Source: Acidovorax radicis N35
Lineage (GTDB): Bacteria; Pseudomonadota; Gammaproteobacteria; Burkholderiales; Burkholderiaceae_C
Assembly (NCBI RefSeq): GCF_000204195.1
Contig: NZ_AFBG01000023.1
Location: forward strand, 186,001-250,000
Reading direction: 5' to 3'
DNA: 64,000 nt
Notes under the pieces: model-generated
What the model saw: the letters and a program-made list of their open reading frames with translations, nothing else
The model's database searches: none
Told to the model about the DNA's origin: nothing
Part shown: in pieces, positions 31,059 through 39,778 of the stretch
Position numbering within the stretch: the first letter of the stretch is position 1
Layout: each line of letters begins with the position of its first letter
Made by a program: the position numbers and the translations under genes

Positions 31059-32408
31059 TCACTGCTCCACGGCTTGGGTGGTGGTGGCGTCGTCGGCCAC
31101 GGCAGCAGCCTGTGCGGCCCCGGCCTGGGCGTTGCGGTTGCCGCCCAGCAGCGCGGCACCGATGAAGTCGCCATTGGTGGGCGGGGGCGCGATGATGACC
31201 TGGATCTTGTCCGAGAGCTTGTCGGCCAGCGTCTTCTGGATGAGCAGCGGGTGTTTGGTCACCAGTGCGCCTTCGCGGGCCATTTGCTCGGCATTGACCT
31301 TGCCCACGCGGTCCATGCGGTAGGCCTCGGCCTCTGCCAGCTTCTGGCGGGCGTCGGCTTCGCCGTTGGCTTCGATGCGGCGGGCCTGGGCGCTGCCTTC
31401 AGCGGCTTTGACGCGGGCCACGCGTTCGGCTTCGGCCTCCAGCTGGCGCTGTTCGATCTGCCGCTGCTTGAAGGGCAGCACATGCTTCATGGCCTCTTCC
31501 TGGGCCTTGGCGGCGATGACTTGCTCACGCGCAGCGGCTTCGGCGGCCACTTCGCGGCGCACCTTGTCAGCGTTGGCGTCCAGTTCGGTTTCACGCACGC
31601 GCTTGTCTTTCAGCTCCAGCGTGTAGCGCATTTTTTCGGACGCCAACTCTTCGGCCAGCAGGCTGTCCATGCCCCGGCGGTACTCCGCGGGCAGGTCCAC
31701 CTTGCCGATCTGGAGGCTGCGCAGCGTCACGCCATCGGCAGCCAGGCGGGCACGCAGTTCGGTTTCGATGATTTGCGAAATCTCGGCGCGCTTGGACGAG
31801 AAGATTTCACGCACCGTGTAGCGGGCAAACACCTTGTAGACCAAGCCCTGCACCGCGGGCTCCACGATGTCGACACCCACGTTGTCGGGCAGATTTCCGG
31901 CCTTGACGGCGGGTGAGTTGGGGTCCAGGGCGTAGCGCACGCTCAGGTCCAGGCCCAGCGACAGGCCTTCCACCGACTGCAGCGGCGCGCTGCCCGTGGC
32001 CTGGCGCATGGCTTCGGGACGGTAGCTCTGGTCACGCAGTGAGAACACGCGCACCGTGTGCAGGCCAGGCACCACCCACACGCTGCCATCACGCCACAGG
32101 CTCACGGCACCGGTGAACTGGTTCAGGCGCACGCCCAGGTCGCCTTGTGCCAAGTGCTGCACCGGCGGGTTGCGGACCACCATCAGGCCTGCGGCGGCCA
32201 CCACAGCGCCAGCGGTCAGCCAGCGCACGGTGCGGGCGGTGGGCAGCAGATAGGCCCAGTTCAGTCGAGGGCCATCGGCACCGCATGCATCGGCTGCCAC
32301 AGGGCTTTGCGATTCAGCGTCCAGCACGGGCTCCGTGCCTGCTTCGGACAACGGGGTAGAGCGACGGACCTTCAGGGTCTGCACGATGCGGTTCCAGGTG
32401 GCTTTCAT
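31059..32408 (-). CDS. SPFH/Band-7 (prohibitin-like) membrane protein
   Basis: 449 residues. One N-terminal membrane anchor ([19 protein letters not shown], about residues 60-80) precedes an SPFH domain: [72 protein letters not shown] long Ala/Glu/Arg-rich coiled coil follows (about 270-400), as in flotillins and HflK/C. Such proteins form membrane rings or scaffolds. It is first in an operon with the SH3-like periplasmic protein and is divergent from a two-component system. The start at ATG 32408 has a weak GAGAGA site. Confidence 0.85.
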   Translation of the reverse strand: MKATWNRIVQTLKVRRSTPLSEAGTEPVLDAESQSPVAADACGADGPRLNWAYLLPTARTVRWLTAGAVVAAAGLMVVRNPPVQHLAQGDLGVRLNQFTGAVSLWRDGSVWVVPGLHTVRVFSLRDQSYRPEAMRQATGSAPLQSVEGLSLGLDLSVRYALDPNSPAVKAGNLPDNVGVDIVEPAVQGLVYKVFARYTVREIFSSKRAEISQIIETELRARLAADGVTLRSLQIGKVDLPAEYRRGMDSLLAEELASEKMRYTLELKDKRVRETELDANADKVRREVAAEAAAREQVIAAKAQEEAMKHVLPFKQRQIEQRQLEAEAERVARVKAAEGSAQARRIEANGEADARQKLAEAEAYRMDRVGKVNAEQMAREGALVTKHPLLIQKTLADKLSDKIQVIIAPPPTNGDFIGAALLGGNRNAQAGAAQAAAVADDATTTQAVEQ

Positions 32409-32553
32409 GGTGTTTCTCTCTCGGGTTGGTTCGGTGTTGTTGTCGTTTCTGAGCTGCCGCTGTGGCTTGCTCATTGAGGACCGATTGTTCGGATCTACCC
32501 CGGAAGCAACAATGCGGCGCAGCCCCCAATGCGCTCACGCCGCCCGCACGAAC

Positions 32554-32607
32554 CTTCCGGCCCCGGAAGAAAAACTCACACCGGCCAGAACCGGCCACCG
32601 GGATAAT
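32554..32607 (+). promoter_or_regulatory. Palindrome and -10 box before the response-regulator gene
   Basis: CTTCCGG-CC-CCGGAAG (32554-32569) is a perfect dyad in the divergent gap between the SPFH and response-regulator genes. GATAAT at 32602-32607 lies 29 bp before ATG 32637 and looks like a -10. The dyad would sit near the -35, suiting autoregulation. Confidence 0.4.
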
Positions 32608-32636
32608 CTGCCCACCCTCTACTGCCCGCCCTGCCC

Positions 32637-33335
32637 ATGACCCGCATTGCCGTGATCGAAGACGACCTGCCCACCAGCAACCAATTGGCCGGGTGGATAC
32701 GCAGTGCGAAGAGCGGCATCGTCATCGACCAGTGGTTCACCCGCGACGAGGCCGAGGCCGCGCTGGCCCGCGAGCACTACGACGCGGTGGTGCTGGACAT
32801 CGAACTGGGCCGCGAGCGCCATGCGGGCGTGGCCCTCATCAACGCCATCAACAAGCTGCGCCAGGGCACGCCGGTGCTGGTGGTGTCGGCCATGCCTGCG
32901 GCCATTTACCGCAGCATCATGAAGGCGCTGGACGCGTGGGACTACCTGCAGAAAACCACGTTCGAAGAGGCCGATTTCATCGAGACCTTTCTCGACATCC
33001 TGCGTACCACACAGGCCCAGGCCCCAGCCAGCGCGCCCCCCGCCACCGTGGGTGATGCGCTGGTGCTGGACCCGCTGTGGCAGCGCACCCCCACCTGGCG
33101 CGGCGAGCGCATCAACCTGCCACTGACGGCCCAGCGCATCCTGGCCACGCTGCACCAGCGCAGTGGCGAGGTGGTGTCGTATGACGAACTGTTCGAGGTG
33201 GTGAAAAGCGGGCGCAACCGTGACAACGTGCGCAAGCATGTGAGCACCATCCGCGAGGCGCTGCGCGAAGTGGACCCCGGATTTGAAGGCATTGAGAACG
33301 TGCCCATGCGCGGGTTCCGCTGGACGGTAAAGTGA
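32637..33335 (+). CDS. Response regulator with winged-helix output
   Basis: 232 residues. The receiver has acidic pocket E8-D9-D10, phospho-acceptor D54 (AVVLDIELG), Ser84 (LVVSAMP) and conserved K106. The output region (RINLPLTAQRILATLHQRSGEVVSYDELFEVV, DNVRKHVSTIREALREVD, ENVPMRGFRWTVK) is an OmpR-like wHTH with an unusual linker. The sensor kinase gene follows 151 bp downstream. Likely targets are its own operon and the divergent SPFH operon. Confidence 0.88.
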   Translation: MTRIAVIEDDLPTSNQLAGWIRSAKSGIVIDQWFTRDEAEAALAREHYDAVVLDIELGRERHAGVALINAINKLRQGTPVLVVSAMPAAIYRSIMKALDAWDYLQKTTFEEADFIETFLDILRTTQAQAPASAPPATVGDALVLDPLWQRTPTWRGERINLPLTAQRILATLHQRSGEVVSYDELFEVVKSGRNRDNVRKHVSTIREALREVDPGFEGIENVPMRGFRWTVK

Positions 33336-33338
33336 ACA

Positions 33339-33470
33339 CCCCCCTGAGGCCCTGCGGGCCTTCCCCCCGCTCTCGCATTGCTGCGCGATGCGGGCAGGGG
33401 GACGCCGCCAGCGCGGCGGGGCGGCCCTGGCCTGGGCCACGCCAGTTTGGCCGCCCTGCACGGCACTTTC
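33339..33470. repeat. GC-rich intergenic repeat, family B
   Basis: Begins CCCCCCTGAGGCCCTGCGGG directly after the response-regulator stop, continues with an imperfect GCATTGCTGCGCGATGC hairpin and GCAGGGGGACGCCGCC, and ends near GGCCACGCCAGTTTGG. It separates the regulator and kinase genes, so the kinase may need readthrough. Confidence 0.6.
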
Positions 33471-33486
33471 ACGCGAGAGGAATGGA

Positions 33487-35673
33487 GTGAAACGCCTACT
33501 GCACCCCGCACTTGAAATATCGCGTCTGGAAATGCCCCGGCTGGGCTTGCCCGCGTTCCGCCTGCGCATCCTCGTGCGCGGGGTGTTCGTGCTGCTGGCC
33601 CTGGCCACGGTGGCGCTGAGCGTGGTGGTGCTCAAGGACGAAAAAGAGCGCGCCTGGCAGGCTTACCAACATGGCTTTGTGCGCAGCCAGGCCGAGGTCA
33701 TGGCGCGGCTGCGCCACCCCTCGGGCCAGTTGGCGCTGCTCAACGCCAGCCACCTCGGCCAGGGCGTGACGCCGCTGGCGCCGCTGCTGCTGCCCTATGC
33801 GGCCATCGACTTTGACGACCCGCAAAAATCACAGCAAGCCGTGGAGATGGCGGGCTGCTCCGTGCAATACCCCGATGGCGCCTCAGTGTGCGCAGCGATT
33901 GGCAACAACCCCTATGCAGGCGGCTTCATCTACCTGGTGGGCAGCTTCTATGCCGGTGAACTGACACCCCGCGAGCGCGGCGCCTTAGTGCCCGCCGAGG
34001 CACACCGTGCACGCATCACCCTGGACATGCGGGGTACCACCTACCGCTGGATTGCGCCGTACGAGGCCATGCCCCCACAGGGCAGCGCGGCCGTGCGCGG
34101 GCGCCTGACGGGGTTTGTGGACAACGGCACGCCGCAGCTCGACGCCCGCGCGCGGCCGGTGCGCGACTTTCGCGGCTGGCTGTGGCAAAACGGCCAGTGC
34201 CGCGACCTGCCACCCCCATCGGCCAGTTCGCCCGCTGGCGAGGCCACCACCACTGACTGCCTGCGCCGCACGCACTACTCCATCCGCCTGCCGGTCGAAC
34301 TGTTCCGCGAAGCGCTGTTCCGCAAGGACGAGCGCCTGGTCTGGCCGCCGGAAGACCTGGGGCAGATGCGCGTGCGGGTGGAGATGCTGGCGCCGGGCGA
34401 GGACACCAAACCGCTGTTCGACAGCGACGCACCCGGCGCGCAGCTGGCCGCATCGCTGGGCGACCTCTCGCGCAGCCTGTTGCCGGGCGAGCGTGTGCAG
34501 ATCCGCAAGCTGGGCAGTGACGAGGCCAGCGCCATCACACTCAAGGGCGTCGAAGTGCAGGCCGATCCCTCAGCCCCCTGGCTGCTGCGCCTGATCCGCT
34601 GGCTGCCGCTGGAGGCCGCAGGCGTGGGCCCGGCAGCAGCCACGCCCGCCGCCCCCACAGCACTGGACATTCTGGACACGCCCACGGGCAACTACGTGGT
34701 GAATTTCACCGGCCACCTGCGCGGCGTGGAGCAAGGCCTGGCCGCTGTGGCCACGCGCCTGTCGTGGTACTTAGGAGCCATGCTGGGCGCCATTGCGCTG
34801 GCCTGGCTGGTGGTGGAGGTGGGCCTGATCCGCCGCGTGACCGCACTCACCCGCCGCGCCGCCGCCGTGTCGTACAACGTGCAGCCCGGCCACACCGGAC
34901 CCCGGCTGGGCGACCTGGATGTGTCGGACCTGCGCGGCTCAGACGAGCTGGGCATTCTGGCCGGGGGTCTGGCCGACCTGCTGCAGCGCGTGAAGGACGA
35001 CCTGCAGCGCGAGCAACTGCGCGCCCAGCAAGAGCGCGACATGTGGCACGCCGTAGGGCACGAGATCATGTCACCCCTGCAGTCGCTGATGGCGCTGAAC
35101 GGCCCGCAAGACCCCGGCCACCGCTATGTGCAGCGCATGCAGCAGGCCATCCATGTGCTGTATGGCACGGCATCGCCCGCCGAGGCACTGCAGGCCGCCA
35201 ATGTGCCCGAGGGGCGGCTGGACCTGGATGCATTCCTGCGCAACGTGGCCGACAACGCCCACTTTGCGGGCATCCTGGATGTTGTCTATGCCCCGGGTTC
35301 AAGCAACGCAGGCCCGGTCATCGTGCGGGCCGACGAGTTTGCGCTCGAAGACGTGGTAACCCACATCCTGCGCAATGCCGACCGCTACCGCCCCGCGGGC
35401 AGCCCCATCAGGCTGACGCTCACCGCGTCGGAATCCACCGCCAGCGCTACGCTGCACAACCAGGGCTCCACCATTGCAGACGAACTGCTGGAGCGGATTT
35501 TTGAACTGGGCGTTTCCGACCCCGCCAGCCCCACCCCGCTGGGCGAGGGCGAGCACCGAGGCCAGGGGCTGTTTGTGGCCAAAACCTACATGGCCAAGAT
35601 GGGCGGCACCATCAACGCGCGCAATACGGCAGATGGCGTGGCCTTCGTTCTGACCTTTCAGCGCCTGGGCTGA
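33487..35673 (+). CDS. Sensor histidine kinase
   Basis: 728 residues from GTG 33487 (AGAGG upstream). TM1 is near residues 22-42 (LRILVRGVFVLLALATVALSV), followed by a large periplasmic sensor of about 380 residues. TM2 is LGAMLGAIALAWLVVEVGLI, and a HAMP-like linker follows. The phospho-acceptor box is unusual: AVGHEIMSPLQSLMAL with H525, where HELRTPL is typical. The ATPase domain has HILRNADRYRPAGSP (N box) and GQGLFVAKTYMAKMGG (G2). The periplasmic region is not a recognised domain. Partner of the regulator upstream. Confidence 0.88.
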   Translation: MKRLLHPALEISRLEMPRLGLPAFRLRILVRGVFVLLALATVALSVVVLKDEKERAWQAYQHGFVRSQAEVMARLRHPSGQLALLNASHLGQGVTPLAPLLLPYAAIDFDDPQKSQQAVEMAGCSVQYPDGASVCAAIGNNPYAGGFIYLVGSFYAGELTPRERGALVPAEAHRARITLDMRGTTYRWIAPYEAMPPQGSAAVRGRLTGFVDNGTPQLDARARPVRDFRGWLWQNGQCRDLPPPSASSPAGEATTTDCLRRTHYSIRLPVELFREALFRKDERLVWPPEDLGQMRVRVEMLAPGEDTKPLFDSDAPGAQLAASLGDLSRSLLPGERVQIRKLGSDEASAITLKGVEVQADPSAPWLLRLIRWLPLEAAGVGPAAATPAAPTALDILDTPTGNYVVNFTGHLRGVEQGLAAVATRLSWYLGAMLGAIALAWLVVEVGLIRRVTALTRRAAAVSYNVQPGHTGPRLGDLDVSDLRGSDELGILAGGLADLLQRVKDDLQREQLRAQQERDMWHAVGHEIMSPLQSLMALNGPQDPGHRYVQRMQQAIHVLYGTASPAEALQAANVPEGRLDLDAFLRNVADNAHFAGILDVVYAPGSSNAGPVIVRADEFALEDVVTHILRNADRYRPAGSPIRLTLTASESTASATLHNQGSTIADELLERIFELGVSDPASPTPLGEGEHRGQGLFVAKTYMAKMGGTINARNTADGVAFVLTFQRLG

Positions 35674-35801
35674 CCAAGCCCGAAACGCGCGTCCCGCGCA
35701 CGGCAGGGGGCGGCACTGTCCGACAGGGGCGCACCGCAGCGGGGCCTACCCTGCAGGCTTACGTTCAGACCACTGTCTGCGATTGCCCCAGGAGCCCTTT
35801 C

Positions 35802-36194
35802 ATGAAACGCATTCCCTTTGCCACCTCCCTCTTCACCGCCGCCTTGCTGCTGGCCTGCGCAGGTGCATCCGCGCAAACGCCACCTCAAGACGCGCGGGCA
35901 CGCTATGAGCAAGAGCGGGAAAAGTGCATGACCAACAACACGCAGGACAGCCTGGCCACCTGCCTTCGCGAGGCCAATAACGCGCTGGATGCTTCCCGCA
36001 AGGGCGATCTGAGCAACCCTGGAACCGCCGCGACCAACAACGCCACCCAACGCTGTGCGGCGTTCCAGACCGCCGCCGATCAGGCAGATTGCATGCGCCG
36101 CGTGCAGAGCAGCCCGGCGAGTGGCTCGGTGTCAGGCGGCGGCGTGTTGCGTGAATCGACCACAACAACGATCACCGTCCCTGCTCAGCAATAA
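35802..36194 (+). CDS. Small secreted four-Cys protein, unknown function
   Basis: 130 residues with signal peptide MKRIPFATSLFTAALLLACAGASA, cleaved before QTPPQDARARYEQE. The mature part has four Cys in the pattern KCMTNN, ATCLREANNAL, QRCAAFQ, ADCMRRV, consistent with two disulfides in a helical domain. The tail is Ser/Thr-rich. I do not recognise the family. Confidence 0.72.
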   Translation: MKRIPFATSLFTAALLLACAGASAQTPPQDARARYEQEREKCMTNNTQDSLATCLREANNALDASRKGDLSNPGTAATNNATQRCAAFQTAADQADCMRRVQSSPASGSVSGGGVLRESTTTTITVPAQQ

Positions 36195-36227
36195 CCAGGC
36201 TCAATGCAGGCGTGGCCTGTCACAACG

Positions 36228-36254
36228 GCTGCCGGGCAAAGTCTGCCCAGCAGC
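36228..36254. terminator. Hairpin between convergent genes
   Basis: GCTGCCGGGCA (36228-36238) pairs with TGCCCAGCAGC (36244-36254) with one C-A mismatch and a 5-base loop. It lies in the short gap between the small secreted-protein gene and rpe, which converge, so it could terminate both. Confidence 0.5.
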
Positions 36255-36262
36255 TGAGGAAC

Positions 36263-36943
36263 TCACCCCAGCTCTGAGCGCATCGCGTCGATGACGCCTT
36301 GATAGTCCGGCTTGCCAAAGATGGCGCTGCCCGCCACAAAGGTATCAGCACCCGCATCGGCCACCCGGCGGATGTTGTCGGCCTTGATGCCGCCATCCAC
36401 TTCCAGGCGGATGTCCTTGCCCGAGGCGTCGATGCGCTTGCGCACTGCTTCGATCTTGCGCAGGGCTGAATCAATGAAGCTCTGGCCCCCAAACCCGGGG
36501 TTGACGCTCATGATGAGAATGAGGTCGATGTCGTCGATTACCCAGTCCAGCACATCCAGCGGCTCGGCCGGATTGAACACCAGGCCGGGCTTGACGCCCT
36601 TGGAACGGATGGCCTGGATGCTGCGGTGCACATGGCCCGAGGCGTCGGGGTGAAAGCTGATGTAGTCCGCACCGGCGTCGGCAAAGGCAGCGGCGAGGGC
36701 GTCCACCGGCTGGATCATCAGGTGCACGTCGATCGGCACGGCCACACCGGCGGCGGTCTTGGCATGGGGCTTGAGCGCCTGGCACACCATAGGGCCGAAG
36801 GTGAGGTTGGGCACGTAATGGTTGTCCATCACGTCGAAGTGGATCCAGTCTGCGCCAGCGGCAATGACATTGCGCACCTCTTCACCCAGGCGGGCGAAGT
36901 CGGCGGAGAGGATGGAGGGGGCGATTCGGAATGTGCGGCTCAT
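36263..36943 (-). CDS. rpe: Ribulose-phosphate 3-epimerase
   Basis: Interconverts ribulose 5-phosphate and xylulose 5-phosphate. 226-residue TIM barrel with [36 protein letters not shown] (metal His and Asp), VDVHLMIQ-type ([10 protein letters not shown]), [31 protein letters not shown] and [11 protein letters not shown]. All metal ligands are present. In related bacteria rpe precedes gph and trpE; here about 7 kb of other genes separate them. Divergent from apaG. Confidence 0.96.
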   Translation of the reverse strand: MSRTFRIAPSILSADFARLGEEVRNVIAAGADWIHFDVMDNHYVPNLTFGPMVCQALKPHAKTAAGVAVPIDVHLMIQPVDALAAAFADAGADYISFHPDASGHVHRSIQAIRSKGVKPGLVFNPAEPLDVLDWVIDDIDLILIMSVNPGFGGQSFIDSALRKIEAVRKRIDASGKDIRLEVDGGIKADNIRRVADAGADTFVAGSAIFGKPDYQGVIDAMRSELG

Positions 36944-37001
36944 CCCCCGATTGTCGCAAAGCGCAGAAGGTCAGGGGTTTTACCCCATGGACATGCACTT
37001 T

Positions 37002-37024
37002 TGGAGAATCTCCACGGTTACCAT
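37002..37024 (+). promoter_or_regulatory. Candidate apaG promoter, leaderless arrangement
   Basis: TACCAT at 37019-37024 ends 7 bp before the apaG ATG (37032), so transcription would begin at or next to the start codon. A small dyad TGGAG-AAT-CTCCA (37002-37014) lies just upstream. Confidence 0.35.
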
Positions 37025-37031
37025 TCGCCCC

Positions 37032-37439
37032 ATGCCAAAGTACCAGTTTGACGTGGAAGTGCTGCCCGAATACCTGCCCGAGCAGTCTGCGCCGGACACC
37101 GGAGTGTTCAGCTTCGCCTACACCATCACCATCACCAATTCCGGGGACGCGCCCGCGCAGCTGATTTCGCGCCACTGGATCATCAGCGATTCCCGGGGCC
37201 ACACCGAAGAGGTCAAGGGCTTGGGCGTAGTGGGCCACCAGCCGCTGCTCAAGCCGGGTGAATCGTTCCAGTACACCAGCGGCTGCAGGCTGCGCACCGC
37301 CAGCGGCACCATGCACGGCACCTTTCACTGCGTGGCCGAAGATGGCGAGCCCTTCAATACCCCCGTACCCCTCTTTGTATTGGAAGCGATCAACCACGGC
37401 CCCTCGGGTGAGCCGCTGAGTGGACGGGTGCTGCATTGA
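37032..37439 (+). CDS. apaG: ApaG-domain protein
   Basis: 135-residue single-domain protein of the ApaG/CorD family, an immunoglobulin-like fold implicated in magnesium/cobalt resistance in enterobacteria, with unclear chemistry. Family blocks are seen: YLPEQSAPDTGVFSFAYTITITNSG, LISRHWIISDSRGHTEEVKGLGVVGHQPLLKPGE, YTSGCRLRTASGTMHGTF. No Shine-Dalgarno is visible, matching the leaderless promoter arrangement. Its TGA stop is the first base group of a tandem repeat. Confidence 0.93.
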   Translation: MPKYQFDVEVLPEYLPEQSAPDTGVFSFAYTITITNSGDAPAQLISRHWIISDSRGHTEEVKGLGVVGHQPLLKPGESFQYTSGCRLRTASGTMHGTFHCVAEDGEPFNTPVPLFVLEAINHGPSGEPLSGRVLH

Positions 37440-37602
37440 AGAGTCGCCCCCACGCTCCCCACTTCGTGTGGTCGCTGCCCCCCGAGGGGGCCGCTTTTCA
37501 TCTTGGGGCGGCCCGGCGATGAAGACTCACCCCCACGCTCCCCACTTCGTGTGGTCACTGCCCCCCGAGGGGGTCGCTTTTCATCTTGGGGCGGCCCGGC
37601 GA
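37437..37602. repeat. Tandem duplication, 2 x 83 bp
   Basis: Two nearly identical 83-bp units, 37437-37519 and 37520-37602, differ at only a few bases. Each has CCCCACGCTCCCCACTTCGT, GCCCCCCGAGGGGG and CTTTTCATCTTGGGGCGGCC, and ends with CGATGAA. The first unit begins at the apaG stop and the ATG ending the second is the start of the next gene. The composition recalls the GC-rich family B repeats. Confidence 0.9.
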
Positions 37603-39617
37603 TGAAAAACCGCGCCAATACCGACCTGGCCAGCCTGCTGGCGGCGCTCGACCCCACGGCCGGCCTGGCCCATCGCCACCTGTGGCTCATCCACCTGCTG
37701 GACTGGGTGCGTGGCCAGCGCGACTCGGTTCCGGCGTCCGTGGGGCGGGTGCAGCTTTTCATCGACGCCATCGCCGCCCGGCCCGACCTCCAGCAGCGGC
37801 TGCAGTCTTGGTGGGCTACGCTGGTGGACCAGGTCGATGTCACCACCTTGTTGGCGGACTTTGGCTTTGCGCCCCGCACTGCGCTGGTCAGCGAGATCGC
37901 CGAGCGCCTGCGCACCAAGTTGCTGCCGGGCAGTCCCGAGACCATCGATGCCTCCGAGCTCTTCATGCTGGCCCTGCCCAGCGCTTTTGACGCCCAGTGG
38001 CTTGCGGCGCTCGACGAAGCCCAGCTGAACCGGCTGGTCGACCTACTGGCCCCCGCCGGTGGCAACGACAGCCCCGGCGGGGCTACGCGCTGGCACTGTG
38101 CCTTGCTGGACGCCATCACCTACTGTGCGGGGCAGATTCTCTCGACCGGCTTTGCCCCCGAGCTGCGGTTGCGCATGAGCGAATCCGCGCGCGAGGCTCA
38201 GCCCTTTCATGCACTGATCCGCGATGTGGAAAGCCTGCGCGTGGAGGTGCTGCATGCGCTGCGCACGCCTGACCGTCTCAACGAGTCGGCCCAGCGCCTG
38301 CGCGAGCGCCTGGAGGCCTGCCGCGCGGCGGCGGCCACCGTGTATGCGCATTTCGAAGACAACGGCATTTCGGTGGGCCTGGTGTTCCGCCTGCGGCAGC
38401 TGCGCGAACGCATCCTGCGCGTGCGGGAGTTGCTTGATTGTCTGCTGTCGGCCCAACCGGCCGTCACGGCGGCGCAGCTCATGGCGCACCTGGTGATGGT
38501 GGGGCAGGAGCGGCGCAGCCTGCGTGCACTGCTGGCATCCAATTCCTCGCTACTGGCGGCCAAGGTGGCCGAGCGCAGTGCCGAGACAGGTGAGCACTAC
38601 ATTACCCGCACGGGCACCGAATACCGCTCCATGCTGCGTAAGGCGGCGGGCGGCGGCGCCCTGATGGCGTTCACCACACTGGCGAAGTTCGGCCTCTATG
38701 CGCTGGCACTGTCGGCGTTCTGGGGTGGCTTCATGGCGGGCATCAATTACGCCGTGAGCTTTGTGCTGATCCAGCTGCTGCACTTCACCGTGGCCACCAA
38801 ACAACCAGCCATGACGGCGCCGGCCATGGCAGCCAAACTCAAGGAACTGGGTTCAGGCAGCGCCATCGAGGCGTTTGTGGACGAGATCACCCACCTGGTG
38901 CGCTCCCAGGTGGCGGCCGTGCTGGGCAATGTGCTGGTGGTCTTCCCGGCCGTGCTTGCGCTCGCCACGCTGATTGCCCTGGCCACGGGCGGCCCGGCCA
39001 TCAGCCTGAAGGAGGCCGAGCATGTGTTCGCATCCCTGCACCTGCTCGGGCCTTCGCTGTTCTTCGCAGCCTTTACCGGAGTGCTGCTGTTTGCGTCCAG
39101 CATCATTGCGGGCTGGACAGAGAACTGGTTTGTGCTCCACCGCATGGACTCGGCCCTGCACTACAACCCGCGCATCACGGGGCTGTTGGGCACCGAGCGC
39201 GCCGCGCGTTGGGCCCGCTTCCTTCGCGAAAACCTCTCGGGCCTTGCTGCCAACGTCTCGCTGGGTTTCATGCTCGGCCTGGTACCCGCGTTTGCCGCGT
39301 TTTTCGGGCTGGGGCTGGATGTGCGCCACGTCACGCTGTCCACGGGCCAGGTCGCGGCAGCCAGCGCCACACTGGGCCTGCAGGTCCTGCATTTGCCGGC
39401 GTTCTGGTGGGCCGTGGCCTCGCTGCCATTTCTGGGGGCCCTGAATGTATCGGTGAGTTTCTACCTGGCCTTCAGCCTGGCGCTGCGTGCGCAGAACGTC
39501 AGCGGTGTAGACCGCTCGCGCATCTACGCAGCAATTCGCGCCCGCCTGCGCAGCGCGCCCCTGAGCTTTTTTGTGCCAGAGCGGACGGCCGGCGCGGGGG
39601 TATCGTCACAGGCCTGA
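37602..39617 (+). CDS. SpecificRecomb-family (Gcr-like) membrane protein
   Basis: 671 residues. The soluble N-terminal half is helical (LLAALDPTAGLAHRHLWLIHLLDWVRGQRDSV...). The C-terminal half has about six membrane segments, starting at residues near 350 with GGGALMAFTTLAKFGLYALALSAFWGGFMAG, then QLLHFTVATKQPAMTAPAMA and SLGFMLGLVPAFAAFFGLGL. This is the family labelled site-specific recombinase (Gcr), though a membrane protein of this shape shows no recombinase motif and the name is doubtful. The start ATG is donated by the tandem repeat and has no clear Shine-Dalgarno. Confidence 0.85.
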   Translation: MKNRANTDLASLLAALDPTAGLAHRHLWLIHLLDWVRGQRDSVPASVGRVQLFIDAIAARPDLQQRLQSWWATLVDQVDVTTLLADFGFAPRTALVSEIAERLRTKLLPGSPETIDASELFMLALPSAFDAQWLAALDEAQLNRLVDLLAPAGGNDSPGGATRWHCALLDAITYCAGQILSTGFAPELRLRMSESAREAQPFHALIRDVESLRVEVLHALRTPDRLNESAQRLRERLEACRAAAATVYAHFEDNGISVGLVFRLRQLRERILRVRELLDCLLSAQPAVTAAQLMAHLVMVGQERRSLRALLASNSSLLAAKVAERSAETGEHYITRTGTEYRSMLRKAAGGGALMAFTTLAKFGLYALALSAFWGGFMAGINYAVSFVLIQLLHFTVATKQPAMTAPAMAAKLKELGSGSAIEAFVDEITHLVRSQVAAVLGNVLVVFPAVLALATLIALATGGPAISLKEAEHVFASLHLLGPSLFFAAFTGVLLFASSIIAGWTENWFVLHRMDSALHYNPRITGLLGTERAARWARFLRENLSGLAANVSLGFMLGLVPAFAAFFGLGLDVRHVTLSTGQVAAASATLGLQVLHLPAFWWAVASLPFLGALNVSVSFYLAFSLALRAQNVSGVDRSRIYAAIRARLRSAPLSFFVPERTAGAGVSSQA

Positions 39618-39778
39618 ACCCGGGCAACCGCCGCATCTGTCCTACACGGCCGGAGTGTTTCGGCCTGTAAATTCGGGGCACCAACGCCCAAGCGCACCCC
39701 CTCCCCCCTGCGGAGGGCCTGTGCGCCGGCCCTTTCACACCAACGGGCACCGCCCGTCTGACGCAGAGGTTCCATGAC

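Noticed and set aside
37602..39617. True site-specific recombinase activity for the Gcr-like gene
   Set aside because: No Tyr or Ser recombinase motifs; the protein is a multi-span membrane protein, so only the family label is kept.
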